From Kappaphycus alvarezii (Eukaryota > Rhodophyta > Florideophyceae > Gigartinales > Solieriaceae): a stretch of 64,000 nucleotides of DNA. Below the pieces are notes generated by a model that did not search any database, had not been told where the DNA came from, and worked only from the letters and a program-made list of their open reading frames with translations. Shown here piece by piece: positions 1-11,230 of this stretch. Numbering within the stretch: position 1 is the first letter of the stretch; every line of letters begins with the position of its first letter. A program made the position numbers and the translations under genes. The stretch covers positions 44,489 through 108,488 of the forward strand of contig NADL03000194.1 of assembly GCA_002205965.3 (NCBI GenBank), read 5' to 3'.

Positions 1-3000
1 TACCAATGTCCTGCGTACCGATAAGGTAGCGGACTACATGCTTGGCCATCTTCCAGTGCTTGACTTCCGGTGCGGACTGAAACTTACCCAACATTGATAC
101 AGCTGTAGCAATGTCCGGTCGGGTTCGGGTAGCCAGAAAAAGTAGCAAACCTACGATTCTCCGATACGGTACGTTCTCCATTGCCCTTGTCTCCGTAGCG
201 GTCAATATCTTCCTCTCTTCGTATAGAGGGTGCGATAGCGGTAGCGGGGAAGGTGATGGATTTGCATCCTTCATTCCGGCGGCCTCGATGATCTTGCTGA
301 TGTACGGCTGCTGTGACAAGAAAGTACCGTCCGGAGTTTGTTGAAGTTCCACACCAAGGAACTGCGTACACTCTCCGAGTTCGGAAGTCACAAATTGCTT
401 CGACAGCTCCTTCTTCACATCAGATACTGTACTTTCCGACCCGGTAATCAGAATGTCGTCCACATACACCAACAAGAACACCGTTTCGGAACCTCGAACG
501 CCAATAAAAAGACAGTCGTTAGACTTTGACATTCTGAATCCGAGTCGGTGTAGTACCTTAGCAAGGGTCTTATACCACAGCTTAGGAGCTTGGCCAGACC
601 GTAAAGGGACTTCAGAAGTCTGACAATTTTCCGAACGGAGTTGAACGATGTCCCAAGGATGTGGGGAAGCCTGACCCAGACTTCTTCCGATTCGGACAGG
701 GGTGCGTACAGGAACGCCCCCTTAACATCAAGGTGCTGTGTCTTCCAGCCCTTGGCTCCGGCTACTGCCAACAATATCCGAACGGACTCGATGCAGGCGA
801 CAGGAGCATACAGCTCGAACTCCAGAAAGTCTGCCTCATCTTGGAAGTTTCCCCTGGCCACTAATCGGCCTTTAAACCGTTTCGGATACCCTTTCTCATC
901 TCTCTTCAACTTGAGGATGACTCCGGACGGAAGAATCTTAACTCCTGGTGGGGGGACGGACTTCTCGTACCATGTTCCGGCATCACGGAGGGTGCTGTAC
1001 TCCTCGTTGATTGCCTCAATCCACTGCTTCCGCTCGGATGACTTGAGTGCCTCGGACAATTTGGGGTCGTCCGAGGTTGAGACGAACTTCGGCATGGCCT
1101 TATGACTGTACCTCACCGATCGGACAGGACGCAAACCGGGACGATTCGAACTTCTTGTTTCCGGTTCGGGTTCCTCTTCTCCCTCATCAGGGATGTGGGT
1201 GAGCATGTCTTCCGTGATCGGATGGCCAGGTCCCTCACTAGAGGAGGAGGATGACGATGAGGAACAATCTTCGTCCCCGTCGTTTTTGCCACCATCGCCC
1301 CCTGACCCACTTGGGTCAGTTACTGTAGTTTCCGATCCGGACAGCGGATGTCGACATATCTGAGTCAGAGTGGTCTTCTCCTTCGTCAGACGACAGTTGG
1401 ACTTCCCCGCTACGGAGCAACTGTAAGCCAGGGAACTCATCCTCATACGCACAGACATGTTTTGTCCTGACAATTCCTGATGCGGTCAACACGAGGTAGA
1501 CACCTCCACCGTCATGTCCCACACACAGGCCTTCCTCTAACCTTTGACTGAAGGTCGGTAGCCTTTCCGCGACGGGGTGATAGAGCATACGACAACCGAA
1601 CGGCTTGATGTACTGTAGCTCGGTTGACTGATACCAGTACACGGAGTCAAAGGGAACTTTCCCTGTCTTGGAGTGCAGAACCATGTTCTTGCACGCGGTC
1701 ACATGCCTGAGGGCATAATGCCAATACCCGCTCGGTAGATTTGCTTGCAACAGTGCAGCACGGGTCATTGACATGACAATTCCATGATACCGTTCGGACA
1801 GCCCATTTGATGCTGGGGTATAGCTTGTAGTCGTACTGACTTCAACCCCATCGCCCGAAGAACGGCCTGTGCCCTTTGAAACTCCTTTCCGCCATCGGTG
1901 TGCAAGGACCGGACAACTGTGCCCGATTGCTTCTCGAATTTCTTGACGAACGAGAGCACGGCATCTGACGCTTCACCTTTCTTCCGGACGGGCACAGTGT
2001 GGACGTACCTGGAGTACTCGTCCACGATGGTGACAAAGTACTTATGTCCTCCCTCAGACGCCGTTCGGATTTTCCCCTTAGTGTCAGCGTGTAAATGCCA
2101 AGCGCTCTTGCGTTGGTCAGACTTCCTTGATACCGTTTACGAACTTCGACTTGGTGCATACCACACAGCCTTTCGGTGTGGGGACCAACTTGGGAAGAAT
2201 TCCGTCTCTGATGTGCCGCCTGATCTGCGGCAGAGTGAGGGCGTGGCCTAAACGGAGGTGCCACGCGTTTGCCGAATTGGTCTTTGTCGTATTCTTTTCT
2301 CCGGACGGTCCTGTACTCGACTGCTGGACGGGGATTACAGGTTCTTCTTGAACGACTTCCCGATCGGTCTCATCAGGGGATTCAAATTCCCCTTCACTTT
2401 CCGTGTCGGTGCACTCACTTTCGTCATCCGACAAAAGTTCGGGAGTACTGTCCCCTTCTTCGGACGGTTCTTTCTCCGAAACTTCTACTTCCGCACGGTT
2501 TGATTGGGCACTGTACTCCCTGGCAATAGCCATTGACGCGCGGACTTGATCCTGATCCAGTGCTGTAAGGTCAACCGGAACGGATTCCTGACGGTCAGAG
2601 ATGTAGAACAACCCATCTCGACCTTGCTTTCATACCCGATAACGGAGTTACCGTCCTCGGTGTCAATCAACAACGCCATCCCTGGCATGAACAACACGTT
2701 GATTCCCTTCTTAACGAGGGCCGGGACGGATAGCAGACTCATTGCAGTGTCCGTAGCGACCAACGTATCCGACAGTGACACCCGAACGGGACCTTCTTCA
2801 CTGTACCAAGTTACCGGTCGGACTCCTTTCTCATCTGCAATTACAGTCGAATCATCTGCCAGTGCGATGGAGACGTCGCAATCCGTTCGGTTTTCCACAC
2901 GGTCCGCAAACGGTGTCATGTGCGACGTTGTTCCGGAGTCCAACATCATCTGGTCAGTCCTCCGTTTCGGTTTGGCCATAGCAGAGCGCTGCTTGGACTC

Positions 3001-3800
3001 CTTCTTGGTCCTACTGCTCCGTTTCGGTTTCTTGTCCTCGACGGATTCATCCTCCGGGCGGAGCTTTCGTCTTCTTTAGACGGCTTCTTGCCACCTTTGC
3101 GGCGGCCGAGTCGGTTGTTTGGGTTGTGTGGGTTGTCCCAACAATCCGCTCTCTGTGTCCCGGACGGTTGCAAAAGGTGCACTTCAACTTGGCTACCTTT
3201 GCCGTTTGGCCTTTCTCCGAATCGGACTTGAGAGCTTTCCACTCCTCGATGAGCCTTCCCGCAACGGACTCCCACGTTATGTCCTTCTCGGCTAACGTCT
3301 TGATAGCGGCCGTGACGGGTGCAAGCTCAGGGACCCCTACAGAGGCCACGAGAATACCGACGGTGAGAGTGTCGTCGAGCTTGGCATCCATGTTGCGGAG
3401 CTCCTCGACGATGCCAGCCATCTTGTCGATGTGCTTGGCCATGTCTGACTTCAGACTCTTGTACCGAACGGAAACCAACTCGGAGATCTTGGTAATCTTG
3501 GAGGCAGTTGACGTAGACCGATAACGGGCATCAAGCTTCTCCAGCATCTCCTTAGGTTTCCCTATCACGGTACGGACGACACGCAGGGCGTGATCACTGA
3601 GGGCGCCAACAACAATGTTGCTGGCCTGACGCTGACGCTCAGCGAACTTTGCTTGAGCGTCTGTATTTCCCGATACGGTAGGTAGACAGTACCTCATCGA
3701 GATCCTTGGCCGAGCACGCGGCCTCCACACGGATTCTCCACAAACCGTAATCGGACTTGTCGTCAAGAGGACGAATACGGAGCTTCTCTTGATCTGACAT
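1..3800 (-). pseudogene. copia-2 Gag-Pol polyprotein, broken by small indels
   Basis: The start ATG is at 3798-3800 and encodes MSDQEKLRIRPLDD. In order: Gag; a CX2CX4HX4C knuckle near 3140-3180; a protease with LDSGTTSH near 2930; an HHCC zinc domain and D-D-E integrase (about 2380-1500); RT with LDVKGAFLYAPL (about 740) and YVDDILITG (about 450); and the start of RNase H. At the Gag-Pol junction this copy has one more G than the 26208 copy and reads straight through, so the family encodes one continuous Gag-Pol ORF. Single- or two-base losses relative to the other copy break the frame near 2630, 3056, 3160 and 3690. Several fall in homopolymers or dinucleotide runs, so sequencing error is possible. 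Confidence 0.9.
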
Positions 3801-3868
3801 ACTGTACGACGACCGAAACGGACAACTAAGCGGTGTTAAGATACGAAATGCAGGCTAGACAGTAGAAC

Positions 3869-3882
3869 CTGGGCCCATAACC
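3869..3882 (-). other. primer-binding site, half-tRNA initiator Met type
   Basis: Directly next to the LTR the minus strand reads GGTTATGGGCCCAG. This is the complement of the anticodon arm of eukaryotic initiator tRNA-Met (CUGGGCCCAUAACC), not of a tRNA 3' end. Drosophila copia is known to prime from an internal cleavage fragment of this tRNA, so the same mechanism is inferred. Confidence 0.85.
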
Positions 3883-4253
3883 TGTTGAATAGAATGAATT
3901 GATTTACCGCTTCGGTACCCGAGTCGGGTACAAGTTGACCTACTGAGTCAAACTAAATACTAACCGATCGGTAACGACTTGAACAAAAGTCTAAGGGAGC
4001 CACTACAATGATTCTTACCCGTACGGATTAATTACTGCTGACGCAGTGAGAGCGACACTAGACCGTTCGGATAAGTGAGGCGACAACAAAATACGAATAG
4101 ACTGGCCCTTACCGGTGTTTTGTTGCCCCATTGTAATTCCGACACGGTAAATAAAACAGAGAATACATGCACATATGCATATACCATTGAGGTTCCGGCT
4201 TCCCGTTCTCGGTAATTAGATTTTGGATGACCCAGACCTGAGTCATTCCGACA
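3883..4253 (-). repeat. 5' LTR of copia-2 (minus strand)
   Basis: This 371-bp sequence begins TGTCGGAATG and ends ATTCAACA when read on the minus strand, giving the TG...CA ends expected of an LTR. It is nearly identical to the LTRs at 26208-26578 and 30997-31368. The LTR should carry the element's promoter and polyadenylation signals, but I cannot point to them with confidence. Confidence 0.93.
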
Positions 4254-4263
4254 CATTCGCAGC

Positions 4264-5105
4264 ATGAGAGAGACACAGCAAAGGGACAACCTCGGTGGAG
4301 TTCTATTTGACCTTGTCCTGCACCCCGTCGTACTTAAGATCCAGGAGCTACTACGATCGGGTAACAAGGAAGAAGACACCGTGGGTAACTTGCTGCTCCA
4401 TCTATGGTACCATGAGGATGGGTATATCATCGCGCGCCACGACCAAATCACCCGCGCGGTCGAAATACTCTCATCTATCGACGCACCAGCAGGGGACTAC
4501 ACCTATCCCTGCCCAAATGCAGGGTCTGGTGGCCTACAGCGCCGTCGGCGCCCGTTTAATGCTTATAACCGAAGGAGCTGAAGCAAGAATATAGCAAGGT
4601 TACACTTGTCCTAAACGCCCCCGTCGGTTACTCGGACTGGACGAACAAATTCTTCACCACTCACGTCCAGTCCCTCGAACCGTTCCTTGAAGCCGTCATT
4701 CACATTAACAATACGCAAGTGGTTTTTCAGCTTTTGCGCAATTGCTTCGGGTTATGCAAGATAGGATACCCCCTTCACGTGGTGCCACCCTCTTGCACGG
4801 CGGATGGGGCCGCTATGTTCGACGCCATGATAGAGCGATGTCTCCGGACACTCGCCGGAGAAGTACTGGACTCGGATATATTCCGAGAACTCCAACTACC
4901 GGTGAAACTCCTGGACCCTAAGAAACTCACCCTCGGCTTAAGGTTCACATCGGCGAAAAGCATCGCGGGTGCCGCTTTCCTTGTCTCCAGCGCAGCTGCC
5001 AACAGGCTGGCCACCGGAATCTTACCGGCACCTATCGCCGATCTTACGACGTACAATAATGCCGTCCGCGCCCACCGAATATGGTCGATCTCCTGCCTGC
5101 CCTAA
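4264..5105 (+). pseudogene. LINE1 copy A reverse transcriptase C-terminal part and linker
   Basis: This encodes RT motif B (TQQ-D, about 4273), then YHEDGYIIA (about 4410), which corresponds to the YxDDG catalytic motif but with E in place of the first D. A KCRVWWPTAP segment (4515-4545) follows. After in-frame stops near 4557-4592, the thumb and linker region continues from about 4600 to a stop at 5103. Polymerase activity is not expected because of the stops, the altered motif and the loss of the N-terminus. The same order is seen in copies C, D, E and G. Confidence 0.75.
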
Positions 5106-5129
5106 TGACTCCTACCCTTTAGTGTATTT

Positions 5130-5935
5130 TGCTCAAGCAAAACCCCTCCGCAACAGACACTAGCGGAAGCAGTCCATGCGGCAGTACAAGAAGAGATCCC
5201 TCTCGGCAACCAACGAATTCAAGCTTTACGGGCTTGATGGGCCTTCCCGGCGCAAGGAATAGGTATATTGTGCTCCGTGCCCCGGCCTCAAGACCAATAT
5301 TGACGCCCATGAGTTCTCACTGTGGCTCCAGTACTACCTCCAAGTCCCGCTCTTCGCCCCAGACACGCCGTGCCCACGCACAAACTGCCCTGAGGTCCTT
5401 GACTGCCACTGGGATCACCTCATGCACTGCCTACATGGTGGTCTCCGCACCCGACGACACGACCGTCGAGTCGTCCTCCTCGCCCAAGGCTTGCAGAAGG
5501 CAGCCCGTCATCCGGCCATCGAGCGGCGACAGGGGCTTCACAACACAAGGCCGGATATCCAGGCAATGGGTAGCAACGGAGGAACGGACTTTTTTGACCT
5601 CACTTTCGTCAATCCTCTTGCGCCCACCAATAGGAGAGTGCGTACTTTCAACCCACTCACCTCCCTCAACGCAGCCATCTCCGCCAAACGTAGAAGGTAT
5701 GAGCCACTGCTCGCGACGGCTGCTAGACGAAGGCTTGTGCCTATCCCAATATCCACCCTTGGAGGCTGGCACCCAGACGCGTACGTGGTGCTAGCAGATG
5801 TCGCGCGGAACGTGGCCGTTCGAGAGATGCAGACCTATGGGATGGTTGAGAGGTGCTCACCAAAAGGCACGCTGCTGCTGCCGACATGTCCAACGCGGCA
5901 TGCCTGTTCGCTGGCATTGAACCGGCCCTGTAAGG
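5130..5935 (+). pseudogene. LINE1 copy A C-terminal zinc motif and endonuclease domain
   Basis: After a frameshifted stretch (5130-5290), the frame encodes FSLWLQYYLQVPLFAPDTPC, a C-x4-C zinc half-site, H-x4-H-C, then RPDIQAMG (about 5555) and DFFDLTFVNPLAP (about 5590-5630), and later SAKRRRYEPLL and PIPISTLGGWHPDAY. The spacing PD-x(about 12)-D, followed by lysines, fits the restriction-like (PD-(D/E)XK) endonuclease of R2/CRE-type and YLDDG-type non-LTR elements. A base missing relative to copy B near 5852 shifts the last 30 residues. The domain would nick target DNA to prime reverse transcription. The class assignment rests on motif pattern only. Confidence 0.75.
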
Positions 5936-6054
5936 AAGGTCACGTACTGTAGTGTTACCCATCAGCGATGACTTGTCCCGCATAACGCTTTAGCCGTGTG
6001 GATGTAACCGACCACATTTTCCATGCACTAAAATAACCCAAAAATTCCCCCTTT

Positions 6055-6234
6055 ACTTCTAAGCGGCATTGGCGGGGTCTGTTGAAAGTTGCACAAGCTG
6101 CTATCCGGAGTTACAGTAGCGAACGGAGGGAAAAAGGGGTTCGTTTACTGTACTGTGGCAGGTGTATTGGCTGCAACCCAATCAAATTACATATCTGAGT
6201 GTTACACTGGATCCAGAAAATGAAAGGCGCGTAC
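6055..6234 (+). other. flanking segment shared with 13591-13770
   Basis: About 180 bp between the LINE1 A tail and the copia-1 LTR. No coding potential is visible. Nearly the same sequence follows LINE1 copy B (13591-13770, ending ...GGCGCGTAC). Copies A and B therefore share flanking DNA as well as element sequence, which points to a segmental duplication rather than two independent insertions. Confidence 0.8.
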
Positions 6235-6784
6235 TGTGAAAATTGACCAAATATTTTAATCTCTATCCCGGTGTCCTACAGTGATGCTGAATTGTGGAGC
6301 AATATTTTTATTGAGGCCCACAATTTATATTTATTATGAATCATCAAGGAATAATTTTATCTATTTTACACTGGCACTATTTTATGCTGAATTCAGTGTG
6401 AAATAATTTTTATGTCCTACAGTTGGGTTTTTATATTATACAGGCTATAATTATTACATTATGCTACAACAAATTATTATCTGGATGATTGCTTACCTGG
6501 AAAATACTGCAATAATTATTGCTGAGCCTAAATTATGTCTACCAAAATTATTGAACGGCTCACCTGATTTTGTAGCAGGTTCACCTGGCGTAGAGTATAA
6601 GTAGTCTAGGTTGTTAGAAATATTTTTACATCCTCGGGCTATCGAAATATTCCCCTCGATCAGATATTATTAAATTTGGTTTTCTATTCATTATTCATTC
6701 TAAGTCCGATTGTGGCATTTATTTATTTATTCAAGTTGGAACTATTTATTATTATTTGGATCTACCTATCCCAATTATTTTGCA
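6235..6784 (+). repeat. 5' LTR of copia-1
   Basis: 550 bp, TGTGAAAATT...ATTTTGCA. It differs from the 3' LTR mainly by short deletions in this copy, for example near 6475, 6572 and 6586, mostly in homopolymers. Confidence 0.95.
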
Positions 6785-6797
6785 GTTATGGGCCCAG
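6785..6797 (+). other. primer-binding site overlapping the gag start codon
   Basis: GTTATGGGCCCAG directly follows the LTR and is complementary to the anticodon arm of initiator tRNA-Met, as in copia-2. The ATG inside this site (6788-6790) opens the gag frame (M-G-P-D-R-P), so the tRNA-annealing site and the translation start share bases. Confidence 0.83.
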
Positions 6798-7640
6798 ATC
6801 GCCCCGAAATTCCTTCAAGGCCGAAATTTTCATGGGATCTTCGCACGGCTCCTTGGACGGATGGTAAAGGACCTCAAGAAAAATATTTTGATGCTGTTCA
6901 AAATGGAAATCTGTTCATGATTTATTACCGCATCAAATTCTAATAAGGTTCCTAAGGCAGTACAAGGTCTTGTCTTACAATCACAATTATTTGGACGAGC
7001 TCTTGATATTTGTAAGAAAATTCCAGACACAGAAATTCAGTCTGAAAATGGTGCATTAGCGATTGCTAACGCTATTCATAAGGTGGATCCTCTATCATCT
7101 ATATCAGATACATTTCAAAAATTCTTAGATCTATTGCACACTACTCGTGGTGATAGTGAGTCTTTCAAAAATTTTGAATCACGGTTTGATGCTCAAATTG
7201 CCCGATTTCATTCATCTACTGGTACTTCGAAATTACCTGAAGCACTGGTATCATTTTTGCTCCTGGCTAATTCCAAAATTGATTCAAACCAGCGAGTATC
7301 TATTTTGGCTGCTGCTTCTCCGAAGCATGAAGAAGCCGATTTGGAAAAAGGAAAAATCCTAGAATTAATCAAATATTCAGAAATATCATCTATTATTCGT
7401 GCATGTGATAAACCAAAAAATACAAATCAATATATGGAAATGCTCAAAAATATATCTCTTCAAATCAATCAAATATTTCATACGGAGAAAAGAAAAATTT
7501 CAAGAAAAATAATAAGCAAAGATTATCTCCTGAAGACTTTGCTGCGCTCAAGGCAAAATCAACTTGTGACCGATGTGGAGAAATTGGCCATTGGGCCTAT
7601 GAAAAAGATAAATGCAAGAGTGCTAAAAATTATCATAAAG
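6788..7640 (+). pseudogene. copia-1 Gag with zinc-knuckle region, frameshifted
   Basis: The frame opens at the ATG in the primer-binding site (MGPDRPEIPSRPKFSW) and shifts near 6930; coding homology continues in another frame through 7083-7560. A helical capsid-like region ends with KYSEISSIIRACDKPK. Near 7567-7620 the sequence encodes CDRCGEIGHWAYEKDKC, which matches CX2CX4H but has seven residues before the last Cys instead of four, so the knuckle looks altered. A diverged copy of this gag lies at about 63180-63900. The product would package element RNA. Confidence 0.8.
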
Positions 7641-7654
7641 GTTCATCATCTAGA

Positions 7655-9365
7655 ATGGGAAATGCAGAAAATATCAAAGACAAAAATGATTCTGGTTCCG
7701 TAACATTTCATATGGTAAAAACGGTGCTTGATTCTCCGTCAAATACGTTATACCCAGGTCCGTTACTTGATGATGGAGCACCGTATAGTGGAATGGGTAT
7801 TGTTGAATTACGAGCACTTTCGAAATTTATTTTACCGAAATGGAATGGAATTCTTGATGAACTTCCTGAATGTATCAAGGACACGCCCTTCTGGCAATAC
7901 GGAAATGGCGACCACTCAAGCGAAAAAAGAAAAATGATCGGTTCAATATTTTTATCAGCTATTTCAGACAATGGAAATCAGGTTAAAATAAGGCATCTAA
8001 TAATCAGTGGATCATCTCAATGGGTCATTGGAAGAAATATCACAAGAAAATCAAATATTATTCATATGACGGACAATCGCATCGAGTTCGAGTCCGCAAA
8101 TAATTCAATCGATTCTATAACATTGGTGGATCATGGTCATCATTGTTATGTACCTGGAAATATATTTATACAATCATCCGAACCTATTGAAAACTCATTT
8201 CTATCAGCAATTTGTTCCAACAATATCAATACATCAAAAAATATATCTTGGGCTGAAAAGAAGAAAATAATTAATAAGGTTCACAAACATGTATGTGGTC
8301 ACTCAAATTATGATGATATAAAACTATTGTTACAAAGAAATTTTATATGGGACGATGAATGCAAAAAATATTTATCAAGCATAATTGACTCCTGCAAATT
8401 TTGTGATGTCACAAAAAAACCATCTCATCCTCGTGCAGTATCTTTAAGCTCTATATCTCGCGGATTTAATGAATTGGTTTGTGTGGATCATTTTTTTGTG
8501 GAAAACTTGGATATTTTTCACATTATGGACTCAGTTACCAGGTATTCAACTGGTTCAATAGTGCCCTCTTTAAGGATGGAAAATTGCGTTGATTGTATTG
8601 AGACTCTCTGGTTAACACCATTTTGGGACCCTAACATTTAATGGGAGATCAGGCGTTTGACAATGATAATTTTAGAAGCTATCTTGAGGAAAGAGGAATT
8701 TCGTTTGTCCTATTGGTTCCCGCCGCCATAACAAAAATTATATTGAGTCAAAACATAAAATATTGAGAGACATTTATATCCGTTTAAAAATATCCGATTC
8801 TTCTGCAAGTAATACGGTTCGTATTGCTCGAATGTTTCAAATATCGAATGATTTATATGGAAATGATGTTGTTTCTTCATACGAGCTTGCCACTGGTCAC
8901 ACTCGACCCATCGATAATTCTGGTCCTCGAAGTCTACCAAATGATTTAAGAGAAGCTCATAATGAGCTAATAGCCAAGAGGAAATTAAATCTTATTCTAA
9001 AATCAAAGTCTGTGACCGATATCCCAATTAATGTTGGCGATATTGTGGAAATTTTTATTCATCTACCAAATCAGAAAAGAGGATCTTGGTCATCGCCCAA
9101 ACCAGTATTGAAATTCGACAAAAAATCTCTTATCGTCACAGTACCTGGATCCAATGGAAAATTTACATGCTGCAATTGAAGATGTCCGACATTCCGTTTC
9201 ATCTAATGAACTAGCATACCAAATTCAAAAGGCAAATGATTTATTGAATCAGTCTATTGAATATTCTGTGGAAGATATTTCTGATGAAACAAATATTACC
9301 GAAGTGAAGAATGTGGGCGAAAACAATTTTGACGATCATTCTGATGATGGTAATTTTAACCAAAT
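7655..9365 (+). pseudogene. copia-1 protease and integrase
   Basis: The protease-like start has LLDDGAPYSGMG (about 7765), where DDGA takes the place of the usual DSGA. The integrase follows: H-x-H with VCGHSNYDD (about 8280-8310) and CKFC (about 8393) form the HHCC zinc site; the first core Asp is in VCVDHFF (about 8480), the second in GDQAFDNDNF (about 8645), and the Glu in NYIESKHKIL (about 8740). A frame change at about 8640 separates the two halves, and another near 8725 interrupts the conserved Arg-His stretch. The C-terminal part includes GSWSSPKPVLKFDKK (about 9090-9130). Confidence 0.82.
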
Positions 9366-11200
9366 ATGAATACTGATGTCGAAAAATATAATGAATCAGA
9401 AATTGATGGAAATTTATCAGAATCTAAAAACATATTATCTCTCGAACATGTTCCGATTGAATCTGAACTTAGTTCCCTGCACCCTGAAAATTTAATTCAT
9501 ATCCCTATTGATGAAAACGATGGAATTGATGCGCATGAAATTGAGTTGTTACCTGGAACGGAATTGAAATCATCTGAACAAAAAGATCTGAGTTTTTATC
9601 ATAAAAGGTTTGGATCTAAAGAATTTTTACTTCATCAAGCATCTGGACTTCCATCTCATATTATTTCAAATGCGTACAATACGGAAGAAAATAATTTTCT
9701 CACTACGTGTTCAAAAATTCATGTTTCAAAAATTCCTCCCGACTCGAATGTAATATCCAGTCACGTTTTATACAAAATAAAAATTTTGGATGATGGAAAA
9801 TATTATTGCAAGGCTCGAATTGCTCCGCATGGAAATGAGGATAAGGAGAAAAATAATTTGAGAACTGATTCGGAATCTTGTTCTCCGATGGCAATTAGAA
9901 TTCTCTTATCAATTGCTACAATTTTTAAATGGAATTTATCAAAGGTTGATGTGAAGTCTGCATTTTTACAATCTGGATCAGCATTACGAGATGTTTATGT
10001 GAGACCTCCTCGGGAATGCTCCGAAAAATCCTTCTATTGGTTATTACTGTCTGCTTCATATGGGTTAGTCAACGCGAATGCAAAATGGCAAATACACTCT
10101 GATAATACTTTCTTTGACCTCGGATTGAAATCAGTCGTTTATATACCCCAATTATTTTTCATGAGTTTAAAAGGATCCTTAATTCTGCTTGTTGTTAAAT
10201 TGGTCGATGATATACTTATTACTGGACAAAAAAATTAAGAAGCAATTTATCCAAGATCTTGGGAAAGTATATAAGCTTGGTACAATCGTACATAGTCCTG
10301 GATCTTTTTATTTCAATGGAGTTAAAATCATGCAGTTTGATGACTATAAAATTAATGTCTCAGCTGATGATAAGCTAAATGGACTGGAACCCCATTCAAT
10401 ATCAAGAAATCGTCGAAAACAACCTGATGAAGAAATGAACTCATTTGAAAACTTTGCTTTTAATTCGTTAAACGGATCAATTGTCTATTTGGGTATGGTT
10501 GCATCTCCAGTGTCTGCCTTTACAGCAAGTTATTTACAACAGAAAAGGTCAAATCCGTTGGTTCGTGATTTATCTATCCAATCTTCTATGCTTCGGAATT
10601 TAAAATCTTTTGGTTCTACAAGCACGTATCGGCGCCCGGAAGTTTCTGGAAATTTCAATTTATCAGTTGTTGTTTTTTCTGATGCAGGAAAACCAGCCGG
10701 ATCGACAAATGCTCAACTTGGATGTATTGGTGGGTTGCTAATTGGCTCCTTAAATTGTAATTCAATATTTCATACAATTTATTGGCATTCACATCTATCT
10801 CGGCGTCCTGTTAAATCTATTGCATCTGGTGAAATATTGGCTGCTGGTGAAGCTATCGAGGAAGGAAAAATTATTGCAGCAGCATACAGTACACTTCTAA
10901 ATATCAATATTCCTCTTCATGTTGCTGTTGATTCAAAAGATCTATTCAGCTCTCTATCTACTTGTCGTGTGCCTGAAGATAAATCTATTAGAGCGGATGT
11001 TCAATTAATTCGATATAATTTCGAAACGAACAAAATCAAGAAAATGCTATGGATACCCTGGTTCAATTAATCCTTCCGACCCGCTCACAAAAAAGGACAG
11101 TCCTGTATCTGACATGCTCAAGCTCCTTTTATTTGATGGATCTATACCTATGGATATGAGTAATATTTTATCTCGGGATTCATCTCAGTCAACAGGATAA
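9366..11200 (+). pseudogene. copia-1 reverse transcriptase and RNase H
   Basis: RT motif A is VDVKSAFLQSG (about 9950) and the catalytic box reads KLVDDILITG (about 10198), with L in place of the Y of YVDD. The RNase H acidic residues sit in FSDAGKPAGS (about 10678), SGEILAAGE (about 10827) and VDSKDLFSSL (about 10930). Frame breaks occur near 10236 and 11058; beyond the second the C-terminus continues to a stop at 11198-11200. The parts are otherwise well kept, so the element is young or its indels are assembly errors. Confidence 0.85.
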
Positions 11201-11217
11201 ATTTAATTCAATATTTC

Positions 11218-11230
11218 AAAGGGGAAGTAG
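11218..11230 (+). other. polypurine tract of copia-1
   Basis: AAAGGGGAAGTAG lies directly before the 3' LTR, where plus-strand DNA synthesis is primed in LTR retrotransposons. Confidence 0.75.

Larger units (their letters stand above)
1..4253 (-). mobile_element. copia-2 retrotransposon, minus strand, 3' part cut by window edge
   Basis: Reading on the minus strand from 4253, there is a 371-bp LTR, a primer-binding site, and then Gag, protease, integrase, reverse transcriptase and the start of RNase H up to base 1. The nucleotide sequence closely matches the complete plus-strand copy at 26208-31368. The 3' LTR lies outside the window. The right flank (from 4254) is reverse-transcriptase coding sequence of a LINE1 copy, so this element inserted into LINE1 copy A and separated its RT from its N-terminus. 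The target duplication cannot be checked because the other end is missing. Confidence 0.93.
4254..6054 (+). mobile_element. LINE1 copy A (RT/endonuclease non-LTR-type element), 5' part removed by copia-2
   Basis: The segment runs from the middle of the reverse transcriptase (TQQ-DNL-GVLFDLVL, RT motif B) to the protein end at about 5935, then a 3' tail ending in a C-rich stretch near 6054. It is nearly identical to copy B (11785-13590) from about 4495 onward. Its left border is exactly the copia-2 LTR. The tail, including ACTAAAATAACCCAAAAATT, also appears in minus orientation at 14366, 32706 and 55079, which marks the family's 3' end. Confidence 0.85.
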
